Shown here one piece after another: positions 19,257 through 27,492 of a stretch of DNA of 64,000 nucleotides (positions within the stretch are counted from its first letter, which is position 1; every line of letters begins with the position of its first letter). This DNA comes from Silvibacterium acidisoli (GTDB taxonomy: Bacteria > Acidobacteriota > Terriglobia > Terriglobales > Acidobacteriaceae): contig CP085323.1 in NCBI GenBank assembly GCA_022870745.1, forward strand, positions 4,588,001-4,652,000, written 5' to 3'. Both the position numbers and the translations under genes were made by a program. The notes under the pieces were generated by a model. The model worked only from the letters and a program-made list of their open reading frames with translations, was not told the DNA's origin and did no database searches.

Positions 19257-19275
19257 GATTTTAAAGTTTAAAATC
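19257..19275. terminator. AT-rich perfect palindrome between convergent genes
   Basis: GATTTTAAA (19257-19265), G, TTTAAAATC (19267-19275), in an AT-rich island between the aminotransferase and the metallo-hydrolase, which converge here. Its position suits a bidirectional terminator, but the stem lacks G/C pairs, so that is uncertain. Confidence 0.4.
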
Positions 19276-19316
19276 AAATCCATACCAGGACTAGGCATGG
19301 CTATCCCGTTCTCGCT

Positions 19317-19943
19317 CTACCTCAGGAAGGGATTGCTTTCCCGCTCTTCCCCGATCGTCGTTAGCGTGCCGTGTCCCGGAATCACCTCGGTGTCATCCGG
19401 CAGCGTCAGCAGGCGGTCGCCGATCGAATGAAGGATCTTCCTGGGGTCGCCTCCTGGCAGATCGGTGCGGCCAATCGATCCGGCGAAAAGTGTGTCGCCG
19501 GCGATCACCAGCTTCTCGGGAGCGAAGTGCAGGCAGATACTGCCGGGGGTGTGTCCGGGGGTAAAGATCACGTTCGCCGAGTGCCCGGCGATGCCCACCT
19601 TCATGCCATCCTCTGCGCTCACATCCGGCGGAGCGACTTCCGGTGGCTGAATCCCCAACCATCCAGCCTGTACGTCCATCATCTTGAGCAGTGGCAGGTC
19701 ATTCTGGTTCAGCAGAATGGGCGCCCCGGTAGCCTTTTTCAACTTCACTGCCCCGCCCACGTGGTCGATATGCGCATGGGTCACGACGATCTGTTTCAGG
19801 GTGAGTTTAAGCGCCGCCAAACGGCCCAGGATGTGCGGTATATTGTCACCCGGATCGATGACCATCGCCTCGCGGCTGGCTTCGTCTCCAATGAGGGTGC
19901 AGTTGCATTGCAGCGGGCCGACGGGAAAGGTTTCACGGATCAT
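19317..19943 (-). CDS. Metallo-beta-lactamase-fold hydrolase (glyoxalase II-like)
   Basis: Predicted dinuclear metal hydrolase of 208 residues, most like the small glyoxalase II/thioester-hydrolase branch. The metal-binding set is complete: THAHIDHVGG (His56, His58, Asp60, His61), FTPGHTPGS (third His), GDTLFAGSIGRTDLPGG (bridging Asp), and VIPGHGTLTTIG (last His). No transmembrane or signal segment is seen. The actual thioester or other substrate is unknown. The ATG at 19943 begins MIRETFPVGPLQCN. It faces the small plus-strand gene that follows. Confidence 0.9.
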   Translation of the reverse strand: MIRETFPVGPLQCNCTLIGDEASREAMVIDPGDNIPHILGRLAALKLTLKQIVVTHAHIDHVGGAVKLKKATGAPILLNQNDLPLLKMMDVQAGWLGIQPPEVAPPDVSAEDGMKVGIAGHSANVIFTPGHTPGSICLHFAPEKLVIAGDTLFAGSIGRTDLPGGDPRKILHSIGDRLLTLPDDTEVIPGHGTLTTIGEERESNPFLR

Positions 19944-20018
19944 AAGCTTGATTGTTTACCATGCGACGCCCGGCATACAAACCGCGTCCAAAGGAGAGCT
20001 AATGCCGGAGGAGAAGAG

Positions 20019-20276
20019 ATGGCTGTAAGAAAAGAATGGACCGAATGGCACCTGACCCCACGCGGCTGGGAGAAAGGCGCAACCCGCGTTCATGGACAGG
20101 GCAACACCTGGGTCGAGGAACCGACCGACCGCATCCTGAGCTGTGTCTACCAGGAGTTGGAGACAGGAGCTTCGCCCGAGGTCAAAAAGTGGTCCGAAGA
20201 GACCTGGCGCTCGAAAAAGCCGGAAGAGGCGGAAGCGGCTCTCGGCAAGTTCGGGCCGTGTCCGGAAAAGCTCTAG
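20019..20276 (+). CDS. Small uncharacterised protein (85 aa)
   Basis: ATG at 20019 with GGAGGAG six bases upstream, ending at TAG 20274-20276, where a strong hairpin begins about 18 bases later. The protein starts MAVRKEWTEWHLTPRGWEKGA. It is acidic and polar, with a W-rich start (WTEW, GWEKG) and no membrane segment. I do not recognise a family. The ribosome site, length and terminator make it a real gene. Confidence 0.7.
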   Translation: MAVRKEWTEWHLTPRGWEKGATRVHGQGNTWVEEPTDRILSCVYQELETGASPEVKKWSEETWRSKKPEEAEAALGKFGPCPEKL

Positions 20277-20293
20277 TCAAAGATGTTCCGTGC

Positions 20294-20329
20294 AATGAAA
20301 AACGCCGCTCGCGGGCGGCGTTTTTCATT
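20294..20329. terminator. Strong bidirectional terminator
   Basis: Arms AATGAAAAACGCCGC (20294-20308) and GCGGCGTTTTTCATT (20315-20329), loop of 6. A GC core flanked by A and T runs serves the plus-strand gene ending at 20276 and the minus-strand gene ending at 20341. Confidence 0.88.
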
Positions 20330-20340
20330 GCTACACAAGC

Positions 20341-20568
20341 CTACAGGGTCGACTCGATCTCGAAACCCCATGCTTCCAGCAGAGCCTCAGGGATGTACTT
20401 GGAATTACGGTTCCTGCGTGCCCACTCGCGCAGGCGAGTCGAACGGATATATTGATCCGGGGTCAGTTTAAATTCCTTAACAACCTGCTCGAAGGAAGTG
20501 ACTGTAGGCACCACGGGACCAATCGGTTCCGGCTTGCCCCAGTTTGGATTGCCACGACGCTTTGCCAT
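20341..20568 (-). CDS. Conserved-looking small basic protein (75 aa)
   Basis: A 75-residue protein beginning MAKRRGNPNWGKPEPIGPV, with basic and proline-rich N-terminal residues, then a helical segment (FEQVVKEFKLTPDQYIRSTRLREWARRNRNSKYIPEALLEAWGFEIES). A function in nucleic acid binding is possible from the charge but not supported by a motif. It is flanked by a strong terminator. No family recognised. Confidence 0.65.
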   Translation of the reverse strand: MAKRRGNPNWGKPEPIGPVVPTVTSFEQVVKEFKLTPDQYIRSTRLREWARRNRNSKYIPEALLEAWGFEIESTL

Positions 20569-20688
20569 CTATTTTTATCCTCTAGCAATAAGGTGACGTA
20601 CGAAAGATCCGGTGAGACACTTGCGCGTTCACCAGGAAGTCACAAACTCTCTTATTCTAGGGATTTTTTCTCCAAAAATCAATAGAAA

Positions 20689-20727
20689 AGGGCCGAAGCG
20701 ACGGGAAGCAAACCCGGCGCCGGCCCT
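20689..20727 (-). terminator. Terminator for the small Cys protein gene
   Basis: AGGGCCG (20689-20695) pairs with CGGCCCT (20721-20727), with an inner GGG/CCC stem. On the minus strand it is followed by TTTTCT and begins about 23 bases past the stop of the gene at 20750. Its placement supports that gene being expressed. Confidence 0.65.
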
Positions 20728-20749
20728 ATCGAGTCAAGCTCGGAGAAAT

Positions 20750-20962
20750 CTAGCTGAACGGTACAGCGACGGTCGGCATCATGCCGGCCCGCTTGTCGGA
20801 ACAGACGTGCGTATCCTGAAGAAACTGATGGACGATCGGGTTAGTTGCCGATCCCAAAACCTGTGAGCAATCGCGGCAAACAACTGTTGATGCCTTGATG
20901 GAAACTGCCTTGGCCAGAACGAACTTGGGGGCAGCGTGTACGGTGGTAATGGCAGCCAGCAT
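20750..20962 (-). CDS. Small cysteine-containing protein (70 aa), unknown
   Basis: Starts MLAAITTVHAAPKFVLAKAV and carries CRDC (about 29-32), then H and HVC (about 52-54), enough to suggest a small metal-binding or redox site, though no known ribbon family fits. AAGGAG precedes the ATG at 20962 by eight bases, and a dedicated terminator follows. No neighbours share its strand nearby. Function unknown. Confidence 0.55.
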   Translation of the reverse strand: MLAAITTVHAAPKFVLAKAVSIKASTVVCRDCSQVLGSATNPIVHQFLQDTHVCSDKRAGMMPTVAVPFS

Positions 20963-21164
20963 GGAGGTGCTCCTTCACTCGAGGGGAGTGCTAACTGTCT
21001 CTGCAGTAGATGTGCGGGGAGGGCGGTGCACAACTCTCCTGCAGGGCATGAGCGTTCTGATTATCCGAGTGCGTAAAAAGGTTGTTTAAAGATGGAATAT
21101 TTTTCACATTTATTTAAGCCTTTTTTCTTTTGTGCCGATAACTGGGGTGAATTGAGGGTCTCCC

Positions 21165-22121
21165 GTGATTCCCCTGCGTCAGCCCATGCCGAAAATACTG
21201 CTTGCCTCGCCCGGCACTTCATTCGGTGAGACCGTACGCCTGCGGTTGGAGAAGTGGGGCTATCCGGTGCATTTTGTTGAGGATCGGGATGAGGCGATAG
21301 CTCTCCTGGCCTCCCGCAACGGTCCCGCTATCGCTCTCATCAACGCTGACATGGGCTCAGGCTCTGGCGTAGAAGTCATCAGTGAGGTCAGGAGAAAGGT
21401 CCAGCTCAGTTCCCCTTGGATAGGGCTGCTCTGTGAGCAGGCCGATACGAATACGATCGCCTGCGCGATGAATGCCGGCGCGGATGACTACTTCGTGAAG
21501 GCGGCGGGCTTTAACGATCTGAGAATTCGACTTGCCGTTGCTGAGCGCAGGCGGTTGCTGGCAAACCAGTACGATGTCGCGCGCCTGCCAGCATCGCACG
21601 ATCACTTAACCGGGTTATGGAACCGCGAGGCCATGGTCGGCATGCTTTTTGCTGAAACCGACCGGGTACAGCGGACTGGTACTCCCATGGCGCTGCTGTT
21701 GATGGATATCGATCACTTCTCTGCCGTCAATCTGGACTATGGCCACGACGCGGGTGACCGGGTTCTGCGGGAGCTGGCGGACCGCTTCCGCCGCCACCTG
21801 CGCAGCTACGACCTCATCGGGCGGTACGGCGGGGATGCGTTCCTCATCGCTTTGCCCGCCTGCACCTCTGACCAGGCATTCACATTGGCTGTCCGCATCA
21901 AGCAGTCGATCTTGGGCGATCCGTTTGCCTCTGGACGGCACCCCTTGAAACTCACGGCAAGCATCGGCTTTGCGCAGAGCCACGGACGGTCTCCGCTGGT
22001 AGTTCTGCGGGAGGCCGAACGCGCACTGGCAGAGACAAAACTGCGCGGACGGGATCAGATCATCGAATACCAGCGCGACCCATCGGGAGCCCCGACCTAT
22101 GGGCAGCGTTCGGAATCTTGA
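21165..22121 (+). CDS. Receiver-like GGDEF protein (diguanylate cyclase-like, degenerate GGDAF)
   Basis: A 318-residue cytoplasmic protein, starting at GTG 21165 (GAGGG seven bases upstream). Residues 9-125 look like a response-regulator receiver with phospho-acceptor Asp62 (INADMGSGSG) and a switch lysine (VKAAG), but the acidic pair at the start of a normal receiver is absent. From about 142 (HDHLTGLWNRE) is a GGDEF domain with DIDHFSAVNLDYGHDAGD and the signature GGDAF (222-226). Asp at the third position, which holds metal in active cyclases, is kept, but the Glu at the fourth is Ala. An inhibitory RxxD site, RSYD, lies exactly five residues before. It may be a weak cyclase or c-di-GMP effector. 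Confidence 0.85.
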   Translation: MIPLRQPMPKILLASPGTSFGETVRLRLEKWGYPVHFVEDRDEAIALLASRNGPAIALINADMGSGSGVEVISEVRRKVQLSSPWIGLLCEQADTNTIACAMNAGADDYFVKAAGFNDLRIRLAVAERRRLLANQYDVARLPASHDHLTGLWNREAMVGMLFAETDRVQRTGTPMALLLMDIDHFSAVNLDYGHDAGDRVLRELADRFRRHLRSYDLIGRYGGDAFLIALPACTSDQAFTLAVRIKQSILGDPFASGRHPLKLTASIGFAQSHGRSPLVVLREAERALAETKLRGRDQIIEYQRDPSGAPTYGQRSES

Positions 22122-22140
22122 ACAGGCAGCTTAAGGACTG

Positions 22141-22169
22141 AAAAGGCCAGCCTTGCGGGCTGGCCTTTT
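22141..22169. terminator. Bidirectional hairpin terminator
   Basis: AAAAGGCCAGCC (22141-22152), loop of 5, GGCTGGCCTTTT (22158-22169), followed by T. It sits between the GGDEF gene and the convergent FecR gene ending at 22173. Confidence 0.88.
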
Positions 22170-22172
22170 TCT

Positions 22173-23813
22173 TTAGCGTGGATGACCTCCGCTCGGCGCA
22201 GACATGTGCGGCGCGGGCGGCGGAGGGGCTGAAAAATGCGGTGCCGGAGGCGGCGAGGAGCGTACCGACGGTGGCACTGCAATGCGCGGGGGCGGCGATG
22301 ATACCGATCCGCGAGGCGGCACATAGCCGCTCCGTGGCTGGATCGGAGAAATCGACCGGTAAGGGGCGACATTGTTGTGGACGCCATTCTGCACGCCGCC
22401 CGTAAATCCGTTCATCGGTCCAGCCGGACGCGGAATCACCGGGTGCTCGCGTTGAACCGTCTGGCTGTACTGCTCACCCAGCGGTCCCGGATGCGCAGGG
22501 TGAAGGACCGGTGCCGCCGGGCGAATATCGTTGCCCTGGTAGCTGAAAACGCGCGCTACCGGACGGGCATCGCCCACCGAACGGAACTGCTGGCTCATAT
22601 CTACGCCGCGATTTACCGCGATCAGACGTGTGTCCGTGTTCCGATCCGGACCGTTGACCCGGAAATGCGGCGGTCCGCCGTGCGTTGGCGAGAACCTGGG
22701 GCGTATGGGTAAGCGGTAGCCTGGAGGCGTGCGCCAGACGGTCGAATAGGCGTACCAGCCTCCACCATAGCCGGCCGCGCCACAGTTGCCCGGAAACCAC
22801 ATCCATCCGTAGGAATCGAACCAGTTCCAGGCGCCGCAGTGGTATGGCAGCCATCCCCATGGGTAGCTGGAAATCCAGGTGTAGCCGAGCGAAGGATAGT
22901 AACCCCAGGCACCTTGTCCGTAGGGGTCGAAGCTTGTATCGACGCCGGAGGGCGCCCACGCCATACCGTAGCCCGGAACGTTGTACCAGTCGCCGTAGTA
23001 GTCAAGATCGTTCCACCCCGGATCGTCCGGATTGCCTGTGTCCGCGCGGGCCGTGGTTGCATTTTGTTCCATCGCCGCCAGGGCCTGGTCACGGTCGGAG
23101 CTCCACTGGTCCCAGGTATCTGGCGCGATAGAGTCGGCCATCTGGTAACGGCCATTTCCGTCGAGATGGACGGAGTGGTTCGCCTGCAGATCGAGCGACA
23201 GGCTGTGTGCGTCGCTGACATGCGCGCTGCCCTGCATGACGGCGAGTTCTGACGGGTCCGCGTCGAGATTCACGCGGAACATCGTGCCATCCTTCGGGGC
23301 AATCGTGAAGGAGCTGTAGCGGACGCTGTATTTGCCCGACTCACCGTTCAACTCGTAATAGGTCAGGCCGCTATTCGCATCGATGACGGTCCCGGACTCG
23401 TCGAGCTGAGAGATGGTCAGTGAGCTGTTGGGGGTGACGCGGGCTACTGAACCGTCCTCAAACTGCACTTCTGCCCTGCCGTCCTCCGCGGTCACGATGC
23501 GCATACCTTCTTCCACCGGCATGTTTCGCTGTGCCTGATCGAAGGACTGCTTCTCGCCGTAAAATATCTGGACTTTGCCCTCTACATCGCTGAGGCGCAC
23601 GGCGCGCGTCGTACTGGCCGAGGGAGTCGGCATCGCACCGGTATCGGCCAGATTCTGCTGCGTATCGTCCGGCGGAGGCGCGGGAGGGTTCTCCTGGGCA
23701 AAGGCGCCGAGAGAAATCGCAGCGAGGGCAAGCGGCACGATCAGGCCGCGGCGGAGAGTGGTGACCCGGAAGTGAAAGCGGTTGCTCCGGGCTCTGGTGG
23801 TTTCAAAATCCAT
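22173..23813 (-). CDS. Secreted FecR-domain protein with W/Y/G-rich and proline-rich tail
   Basis: About 546 residues. The ATG at 23813 is chosen because AGGAGG lies six bases upstream; the GTG two codons earlier overlaps that site. A signal peptide (LRRGLIVPLALAAISLGAFA) is followed by a FecR-like beta domain (VEGKVQIFYGEKQ... EGMRIVTAEDGRAEVQFEDGSVARVTPNSSLTIS) and then an aromatic repeat region, about 250-370, dense in W, Y, G and P (WGYYPSLGYTWISSYPWGW). The C-terminal third is proline, histidine and serine rich. FecR domains often bind peptidoglycan or carry sensing roles; the role here is unknown. It resembles a group of acidobacterial secreted FecR proteins. Confidence 0.8.
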   Translation of the reverse strand: MDFETTRARSNRFHFRVTTLRRGLIVPLALAAISLGAFAQENPPAPPPDDTQQNLADTGAMPTPSASTTRAVRLSDVEGKVQIFYGEKQSFDQAQRNMPVEEGMRIVTAEDGRAEVQFEDGSVARVTPNSSLTISQLDESGTVIDANSGLTYYELNGESGKYSVRYSSFTIAPKDGTMFRVNLDADPSELAVMQGSAHVSDAHSLSLDLQANHSVHLDGNGRYQMADSIAPDTWDQWSSDRDQALAAMEQNATTARADTGNPDDPGWNDLDYYGDWYNVPGYGMAWAPSGVDTSFDPYGQGAWGYYPSLGYTWISSYPWGWLPYHCGAWNWFDSYGWMWFPGNCGAAGYGGGWYAYSTVWRTPPGYRLPIRPRFSPTHGGPPHFRVNGPDRNTDTRLIAVNRGVDMSQQFRSVGDARPVARVFSYQGNDIRPAAPVLHPAHPGPLGEQYSQTVQREHPVIPRPAGPMNGFTGGVQNGVHNNVAPYRSISPIQPRSGYVPPRGSVSSPPPRIAVPPSVRSSPPPAPHFSAPPPPAPHMSAPSGGHPR

Positions 23814-23926
23814 AAACACCCTCCTTTCTTAGAGGGTCCAACCGCCTGATATGAACGCATAAACAGGCGAAAAGTTTCGCAATCTAGTTGTTTGACGCGG
23901 CAACCCGCGGAACGATGTCAGAAAAC

Positions 23927-24613
23927 CTAGTGTACCGACGCGGCGGCGGCCAATAGTGCTCGTGCGCGCATACGGGCACGATTCATTACGTTTTCGTCGT
24001 CGGCAATGGATTGCAGTACAGGCGCAATATTTTCAATGGCCAGCGCACGATGTGCCTTTACCGCGTCGTCGAGATTTTCAAGCTCGGCGTCCAGGCTCAG
24101 CCGGCTGTGTACGTGCTCGATGGCCAGGCGCCGCCCTGCTTCGAGCGTCGTCCCGATCGCAATCATCTGGTTCCCCATCTGGTTGATCTGGGGATCGCGC
24201 GACCAATTGTAGGTGCAGCCTCCCTTTCCGTCGGGACCGGTATAGGCGAGAAGCTTTTTGCCGGTAAAGGCAACGTGCAGTCCGGTGGCTTCGCAGGCTA
24301 TGTCGAAGAAATGGTGGCTGCGCGCAGTTGAGAAAAAGCCGGCGAGCAGCGGATCGTGGATTTCGATGGCATGGTCGTGCGGAGAAGGCGCAACGTCATC
24401 GCCCGCTCCAGAGCTCAGGCCGGGCGTGGAGCTGTAATGCCCGCTGCCGTCTTCGTGGAGAACAATGACATACGACGCAGGGTCGAGCTGCGCGTTCTCG
24501 AAGGAGAACTTGATCTCCGCGCCGGATGACGCGGCTGCAGGCGCGGATGTCACAGCCTGGGGAGGCGCTGCCGCCTGCAAAAAAGAGCTGAACAGGAGAA
24601 CAGCCGGGATCAT
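23927..24613 (-). CDS. Secreted protein of unknown function
   Basis: About 228 residues with an N-terminal signal peptide (MIPAVLLFSSFLQAAAPPQA) starting at ATG 24613, which overlaps the ruvC stop by 4 bases (ATGA); a TTG two codons earlier is the alternative. The mature part is rich in His/Asp, with YVIVLHEDGSGHYSS and a Cys pair (CEATG...GGCTYN) that could form a disulfide. No family recognised. Translational coupling to ruvC makes it the last gene of the six-gene unit. Confidence 0.72.
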   Translation of the reverse strand: MIPAVLLFSSFLQAAAPPQAVTSAPAAASSGAEIKFSFENAQLDPASYVIVLHEDGSGHYSSTPGLSSGAGDDVAPSPHDHAIEIHDPLLAGFFSTARSHHFFDIACEATGLHVAFTGKKLLAYTGPDGKGGCTYNWSRDPQINQMGNQMIAIGTTLEAGRRLAIEHVHSRLSLDAELENLDDAVKAHRALAIENIAPVLQSIADDENVMNRARMRARALLAAAASVH

Positions 24614-25122
24614 CGGCAACCCGCAGTCTGCAGCGCGAAGGTCTGCGCATGCTGGATATGGCAGATGGCAATGGCAAGCGCGTCTGCGGCGTCGGCAGGC
24701 TCAGGCGGTTCGGCGAGCCGCAGCAGCCGCGCCACCATGAACTGCACCTGTTCTTTCTGGGCCAGGCCGTAACCGGTGACGGTCGACTTGATCTTGAGAG
24801 GCGCATACTCGGCGATGGGCAGCTTCGCGGTCGCGGCGGCAAGCAGAGCGATGCCGCGGACGTGTCCCAGCTTGAGGGCCGACTTGGCGTTCACCGAATA
24901 GAAGACCTCTTCGACGGCAACGATGTCCGGCTGATGATGCTCGATAAGCCGCACGAGTTCGGTGTAGACCAGCGAGAGTCGCTGTGGCAAAGTGTCCTTT
25001 TTAGGCAGGCGGATACCGCCGCAGCCGAGCCAGGTCAACTCTGGATTGCGTGCTGCGTCATCCCACTCGACGATGCCGTAGCCGGTACACTCCGTCCCGC
25101 AATCGATGCCAAAGACACGCAT
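24610..25122 (-). CDS. ruvC: Crossover junction endodeoxyribonuclease RuvC
   Basis: Holliday-junction resolvase acting as a homodimer after RuvAB branch migration. The four acidic residues are in place: Asp7 (GIDCGTE), Glu71 (VEEVFY), Asp144 and Asp147 (ADAADALAIA). The start is the ATG at 25122 (MRVFGIDCGTECTGYG); six more upstream residues are in frame but not family-like. The length of about 170 is normal. No ruvA or ruvB is visible in the window. It sits 27 bases after the ferredoxin-like gene and overlaps the secreted-protein gene, so it is embedded in the ATP-grasp operon. Confidence 0.95.
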   Translation of the reverse strand: MRVFGIDCGTECTGYGIVEWDDAARNPELTWLGCGGIRLPKKDTLPQRLSLVYTELVRLIEHHQPDIVAVEEVFYSVNAKSALKLGHVRGIALLAAATAKLPIAEYAPLKIKSTVTGYGLAQKEQVQFMVARLLRLAEPPEPADAADALAIAICHIQHAQTFALQTAGCR

Positions 25123-25149
25123 GGGGTGAGTGTATCCCACGGAGACAGT

Positions 25150-25491
25150 TCAGGATGCCTCATTCGGCGGATCGCTTCGGGGCGGCTCCAGAGCGGCATA
25201 CAACTGGTCAATATCGCTCTCGCTGCGCAGGATCGACAACCGCTGCGGCTCCTGCGGCAGCACCACGGTTACGGCGTCTTTCGGGCAGAGATCCATGCAG
25301 GGCACGCGTACGAGGTGGATAGCCGATTCGGGATGCCGCTTGTTGTGTCGCTTGATCGACTTCTTTAGCTTCGCGAGCGCAGCCAGATCGTCGTTCCCTT
25401 TCAGCTTTTTCTGGCATTTCTGGCAGGCCAGAACCAGATGGCCTTTCCAGGTGGCCGGATAAGACTTGAGCATCTGTACTTGGATGCTCAA
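25150..25491 (-). CDS. Thioredoxin-like [2Fe-2S] ferredoxin-type protein
   Basis: A 113-residue cytoplasmic protein with two cysteine pairs: LACQKCQKK (residues about 23-26) and VPCMDLCPKDAV near residue 66-70. The spacing resembles small thioredoxin-like ferredoxins that hold one [2Fe-2S] cluster, and CMDLCPKDAV is close to their second motif. Redox role is inference. The gene is 27 bases after the transglutaminase gene and before ruvC on the same strand. An alternative is a predicted metal-binding protein without a cluster. Confidence 0.65.
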   Translation of the reverse strand: MSIQVQMLKSYPATWKGHLVLACQKCQKKLKGNDDLAALAKLKKSIKRHNKRHPESAIHLVRVPCMDLCPKDAVTVVLPQEPQRLSILRSESDIDQLYAALEPPRSDPPNEAS

Positions 25492-25518
25492 GTCACCTGC
25501 AATGAAAAGAGGTCCGCT

Positions 25519-26511
25519 CTATTGCTGTTGCTGCTGTGCCTGCTGCAGTTGCAGCAGGGGTTCAGCTGCAGGCGGTGGTGGCGGAGCCTGCGCTCTTTCG
25601 ACAAGCATGGACCAGTCCTCGGGAATCGGCATCTCCTGGTCGAGCGCTGGAGGTTTTTCCGACGCAGTGACCTGTACGGCCACGTAGAGATCGCTGGTTG
25701 TGCGGCCGATAAAAACACCGCGCGTCGGCGGAACATCGGCATAGTCGCGGCCGAGGGCCGTGCGAATGTGCCGGTCGCCTGCAATCAGCGCGTTTGTAGG
25801 ATCGAAGCCGACCCAGCCCAGATGCGGCAGCAGCGCCTCTACCCACGCGTGCGTTGCATCGGAGATCGAGCGGTCCTGGTCTTCCTTACGGTGGTAAAGA
25901 TAGCCGCTCACATAGCGGCACGGAATGCCCAGCCTCCGCACCAGCGCGATCATGATGTGGGCGAAATCCTGGCAAACGCCCTGCCTTGACTTCAAAGCAT
26001 CGTCGATCGGAGAGTCGACACGCGTGGTGCGCGGCGAATAGCTGAAGTAGTCGTAGAGCCGGTGATTCAGCTCACGCAACAGCATCATGGGATCGTCGCG
26101 CCGCACCACGTTCAGCTCCCTGGCAAGGTCTTCGAGCGCGGGGGTGGTCAGCGCGAACTCGCTGGGCAACAGCATCTCCCAGTAATCGCCTTCCGCCACG
26201 ATGGTATCGAGCTCCTTCCATGCATCGAGCGCGAGGAAAGAAGGAATATGGGCCAGCGGCTGGTGCTCGACCAGCGACTCGGCAACTACGACGAGCTGGT
26301 CATGCTGTCCCGGAATATCGAAATGATGGACATTGTTGCTGAGGTGATCGCGATAGGAGAAGACGCGGGAGCGCGGACTCACCGAAAGAGAAAAGGTCAG
26401 GCAGCGCTGGTTGCTGTCGCTGCGCGGGTGCATACGCAGCTCCATCACGCTCTCGCTGACAGGTCTCGAGTACACGAACTTGGTAAGGTGCCGGATGGAG
26501 TAAAAGATCAA
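25519..26511 (-). CDS. Transglutaminase-like cysteine protease family protein
   Basis: Predicted cytoplasmic transglutaminase-fold peptidase or amidase, about 330 residues. The catalytic triad is visible: Cys in RQGVCQDFAHIM, His in DATHAWVEALLP, Asp in WVGFDPTN. The N-terminal beta domain (FYSIRHLTKFVYSRPVSESVMELRMHPR) is the usual transglut_N. The start is TTG 26511, preceded by AGGAGG six bases upstream; the in-frame extension to 26595 overlaps the alpha-E gene. The last 25 residues are proline-then-glutamine rich, ending in five Gln. It is 11 bases after alpha-E, consistent with the known ATP-grasp/alpha-E/transglutaminase gene set. Confidence 0.9.
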   Translation of the reverse strand: MIFYSIRHLTKFVYSRPVSESVMELRMHPRSDSNQRCLTFSLSVSPRSRVFSYRDHLSNNVHHFDIPGQHDQLVVVAESLVEHQPLAHIPSFLALDAWKELDTIVAEGDYWEMLLPSEFALTTPALEDLARELNVVRRDDPMMLLRELNHRLYDYFSYSPRTTRVDSPIDDALKSRQGVCQDFAHIMIALVRRLGIPCRYVSGYLYHRKEDQDRSISDATHAWVEALLPHLGWVGFDPTNALIAGDRHIRTALGRDYADVPPTRGVFIGRTTSDLYVAVQVTASEKPPALDQEMPIPEDWSMLVERAQAPPPPPAAEPLLQLQQAQQQQQ

Positions 26512-26522
26512 AGATTGCCTCC

Positions 26523-27485
26523 TTACATCGCCAGCGCGGTCTGTACCGAGTACTGGATATAGACCTCGTAGATGAGGTTGTGAATACAGTGGCACTGCTC
26601 CTGGATACCGCGCAGATACTTCGCCGGGTCCTGCGCAAGAATCTCGGCAACCTGGGCGAAGGCAAGCGAGGATTTAAGCTTCCCTGCCACGCGCATCAAC
26701 TCCGTGGCCTGCAGTCCTCGGGATTCCTGCTGGATGGCATCGAGCGACTGGTGCATGCGGTCTACCGAGTAACGGATGGAGTGCGGAAACTCCGCATCCA
26801 GCAATAGAAATTCAAGAATGCGCTCGTAAGTCAGGTCGGCTGTGTACACCTTGCAGTAAGCTTCGTACGCGGTGCAGGTGCGCAGCAGGCCGATCCATTC
26901 GAGATACTCGTAAGCATCGAGAACCTCTCCCGTGCGCAGGTAGACGTCGCGGTGGTAGACGTCGAGAAGGTTTGTGGTTGCCGAGGCGCGCTCCAGAAAA
27001 CGCCCGACCTGCAGGAACTGCCAGCCTTCGCCGTGGCTGAGCGTGGTGTCGGTGACTCCCTGGAAAAGGTGTGCGCCGTTGATGATCGTAGGCGCGAACT
27101 CGGCCAGCTGCGTCTCCGAAGGGGACGATGGTTTCAGCCGCTGGATCTCGTGGTAGAGCTGGTTAAGCCGCTGCCACTGTTCTGTCGTAATTGCTTCACG
27201 GATCTGCCGGGCGTTTTCGCGCGCGGCGATGATGCAGGCCGTCACCGAGCCCAGCTGTGAAGGATCGAAGCAAAGCTTGTGGACCAGCGCGTAAACATCT
27301 TCATTCCATTCCACGTTTGGCGGATAACCTATCGCCGCCAGTACGCGGCGCCAGCGTCGTTCGGCACTGGTTTCGGAGCGGTCGAGCATCATGCCCTGGT
27401 TAATATCCACCAGCCGCACCGTATGCTCGGCGCGTTCCAGGTATCGGCTCGTCCAGTAAAGGCTGTCTGCTACGCGTGAAAGCAT
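26523..27485 (-). CDS. Alpha-E domain protein (formerly DUF403)
   Basis: A 320-residue protein of the alpha-helical alpha-E family. MLSRVADSLYWTSRYLERAEHTVRLVD at the N-terminus is the family signature, and the rest is helical. In many bacteria it lies between a circularly permuted ATP-grasp gene and a transglutaminase gene, as it does here (7 bases from one, 11 from the other). The reaction is unknown. The family has been proposed to take part in amide or peptide modification; this is a published prediction by others. GAGGAACGA precedes the ATG. Confidence 0.93.
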   Translation of the reverse strand: MLSRVADSLYWTSRYLERAEHTVRLVDINQGMMLDRSETSAERRWRRVLAAIGYPPNVEWNEDVYALVHKLCFDPSQLGSVTACIIAARENARQIREAITTEQWQRLNQLYHEIQRLKPSSPSETQLAEFAPTIINGAHLFQGVTDTTLSHGEGWQFLQVGRFLERASATTNLLDVYHRDVYLRTGEVLDAYEYLEWIGLLRTCTAYEAYCKVYTADLTYERILEFLLLDAEFPHSIRYSVDRMHQSLDAIQQESRGLQATELMRVAGKLKSSLAFAQVAEILAQDPAKYLRGIQEQCHCIHNLIYEVYIQYSVQTALAM

Positions 27486-27492
27486 TCGTTCC

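Noticed and set aside
19371..20276. 301-codon plus-strand frame opposite the metallo-hydrolase
   Set aside because: Most of it is antisense to the hydrolase. Only its last 85 codons from 20019 have a ribosome site and are kept as a small gene.
20976..20994. CIRCE-like sequence (CACTC, GAGTGCTAA half-site)
   Set aside because: Only one half-site is right; the other arm and the 9-base spacer of CIRCE are missing and no chaperone gene follows.
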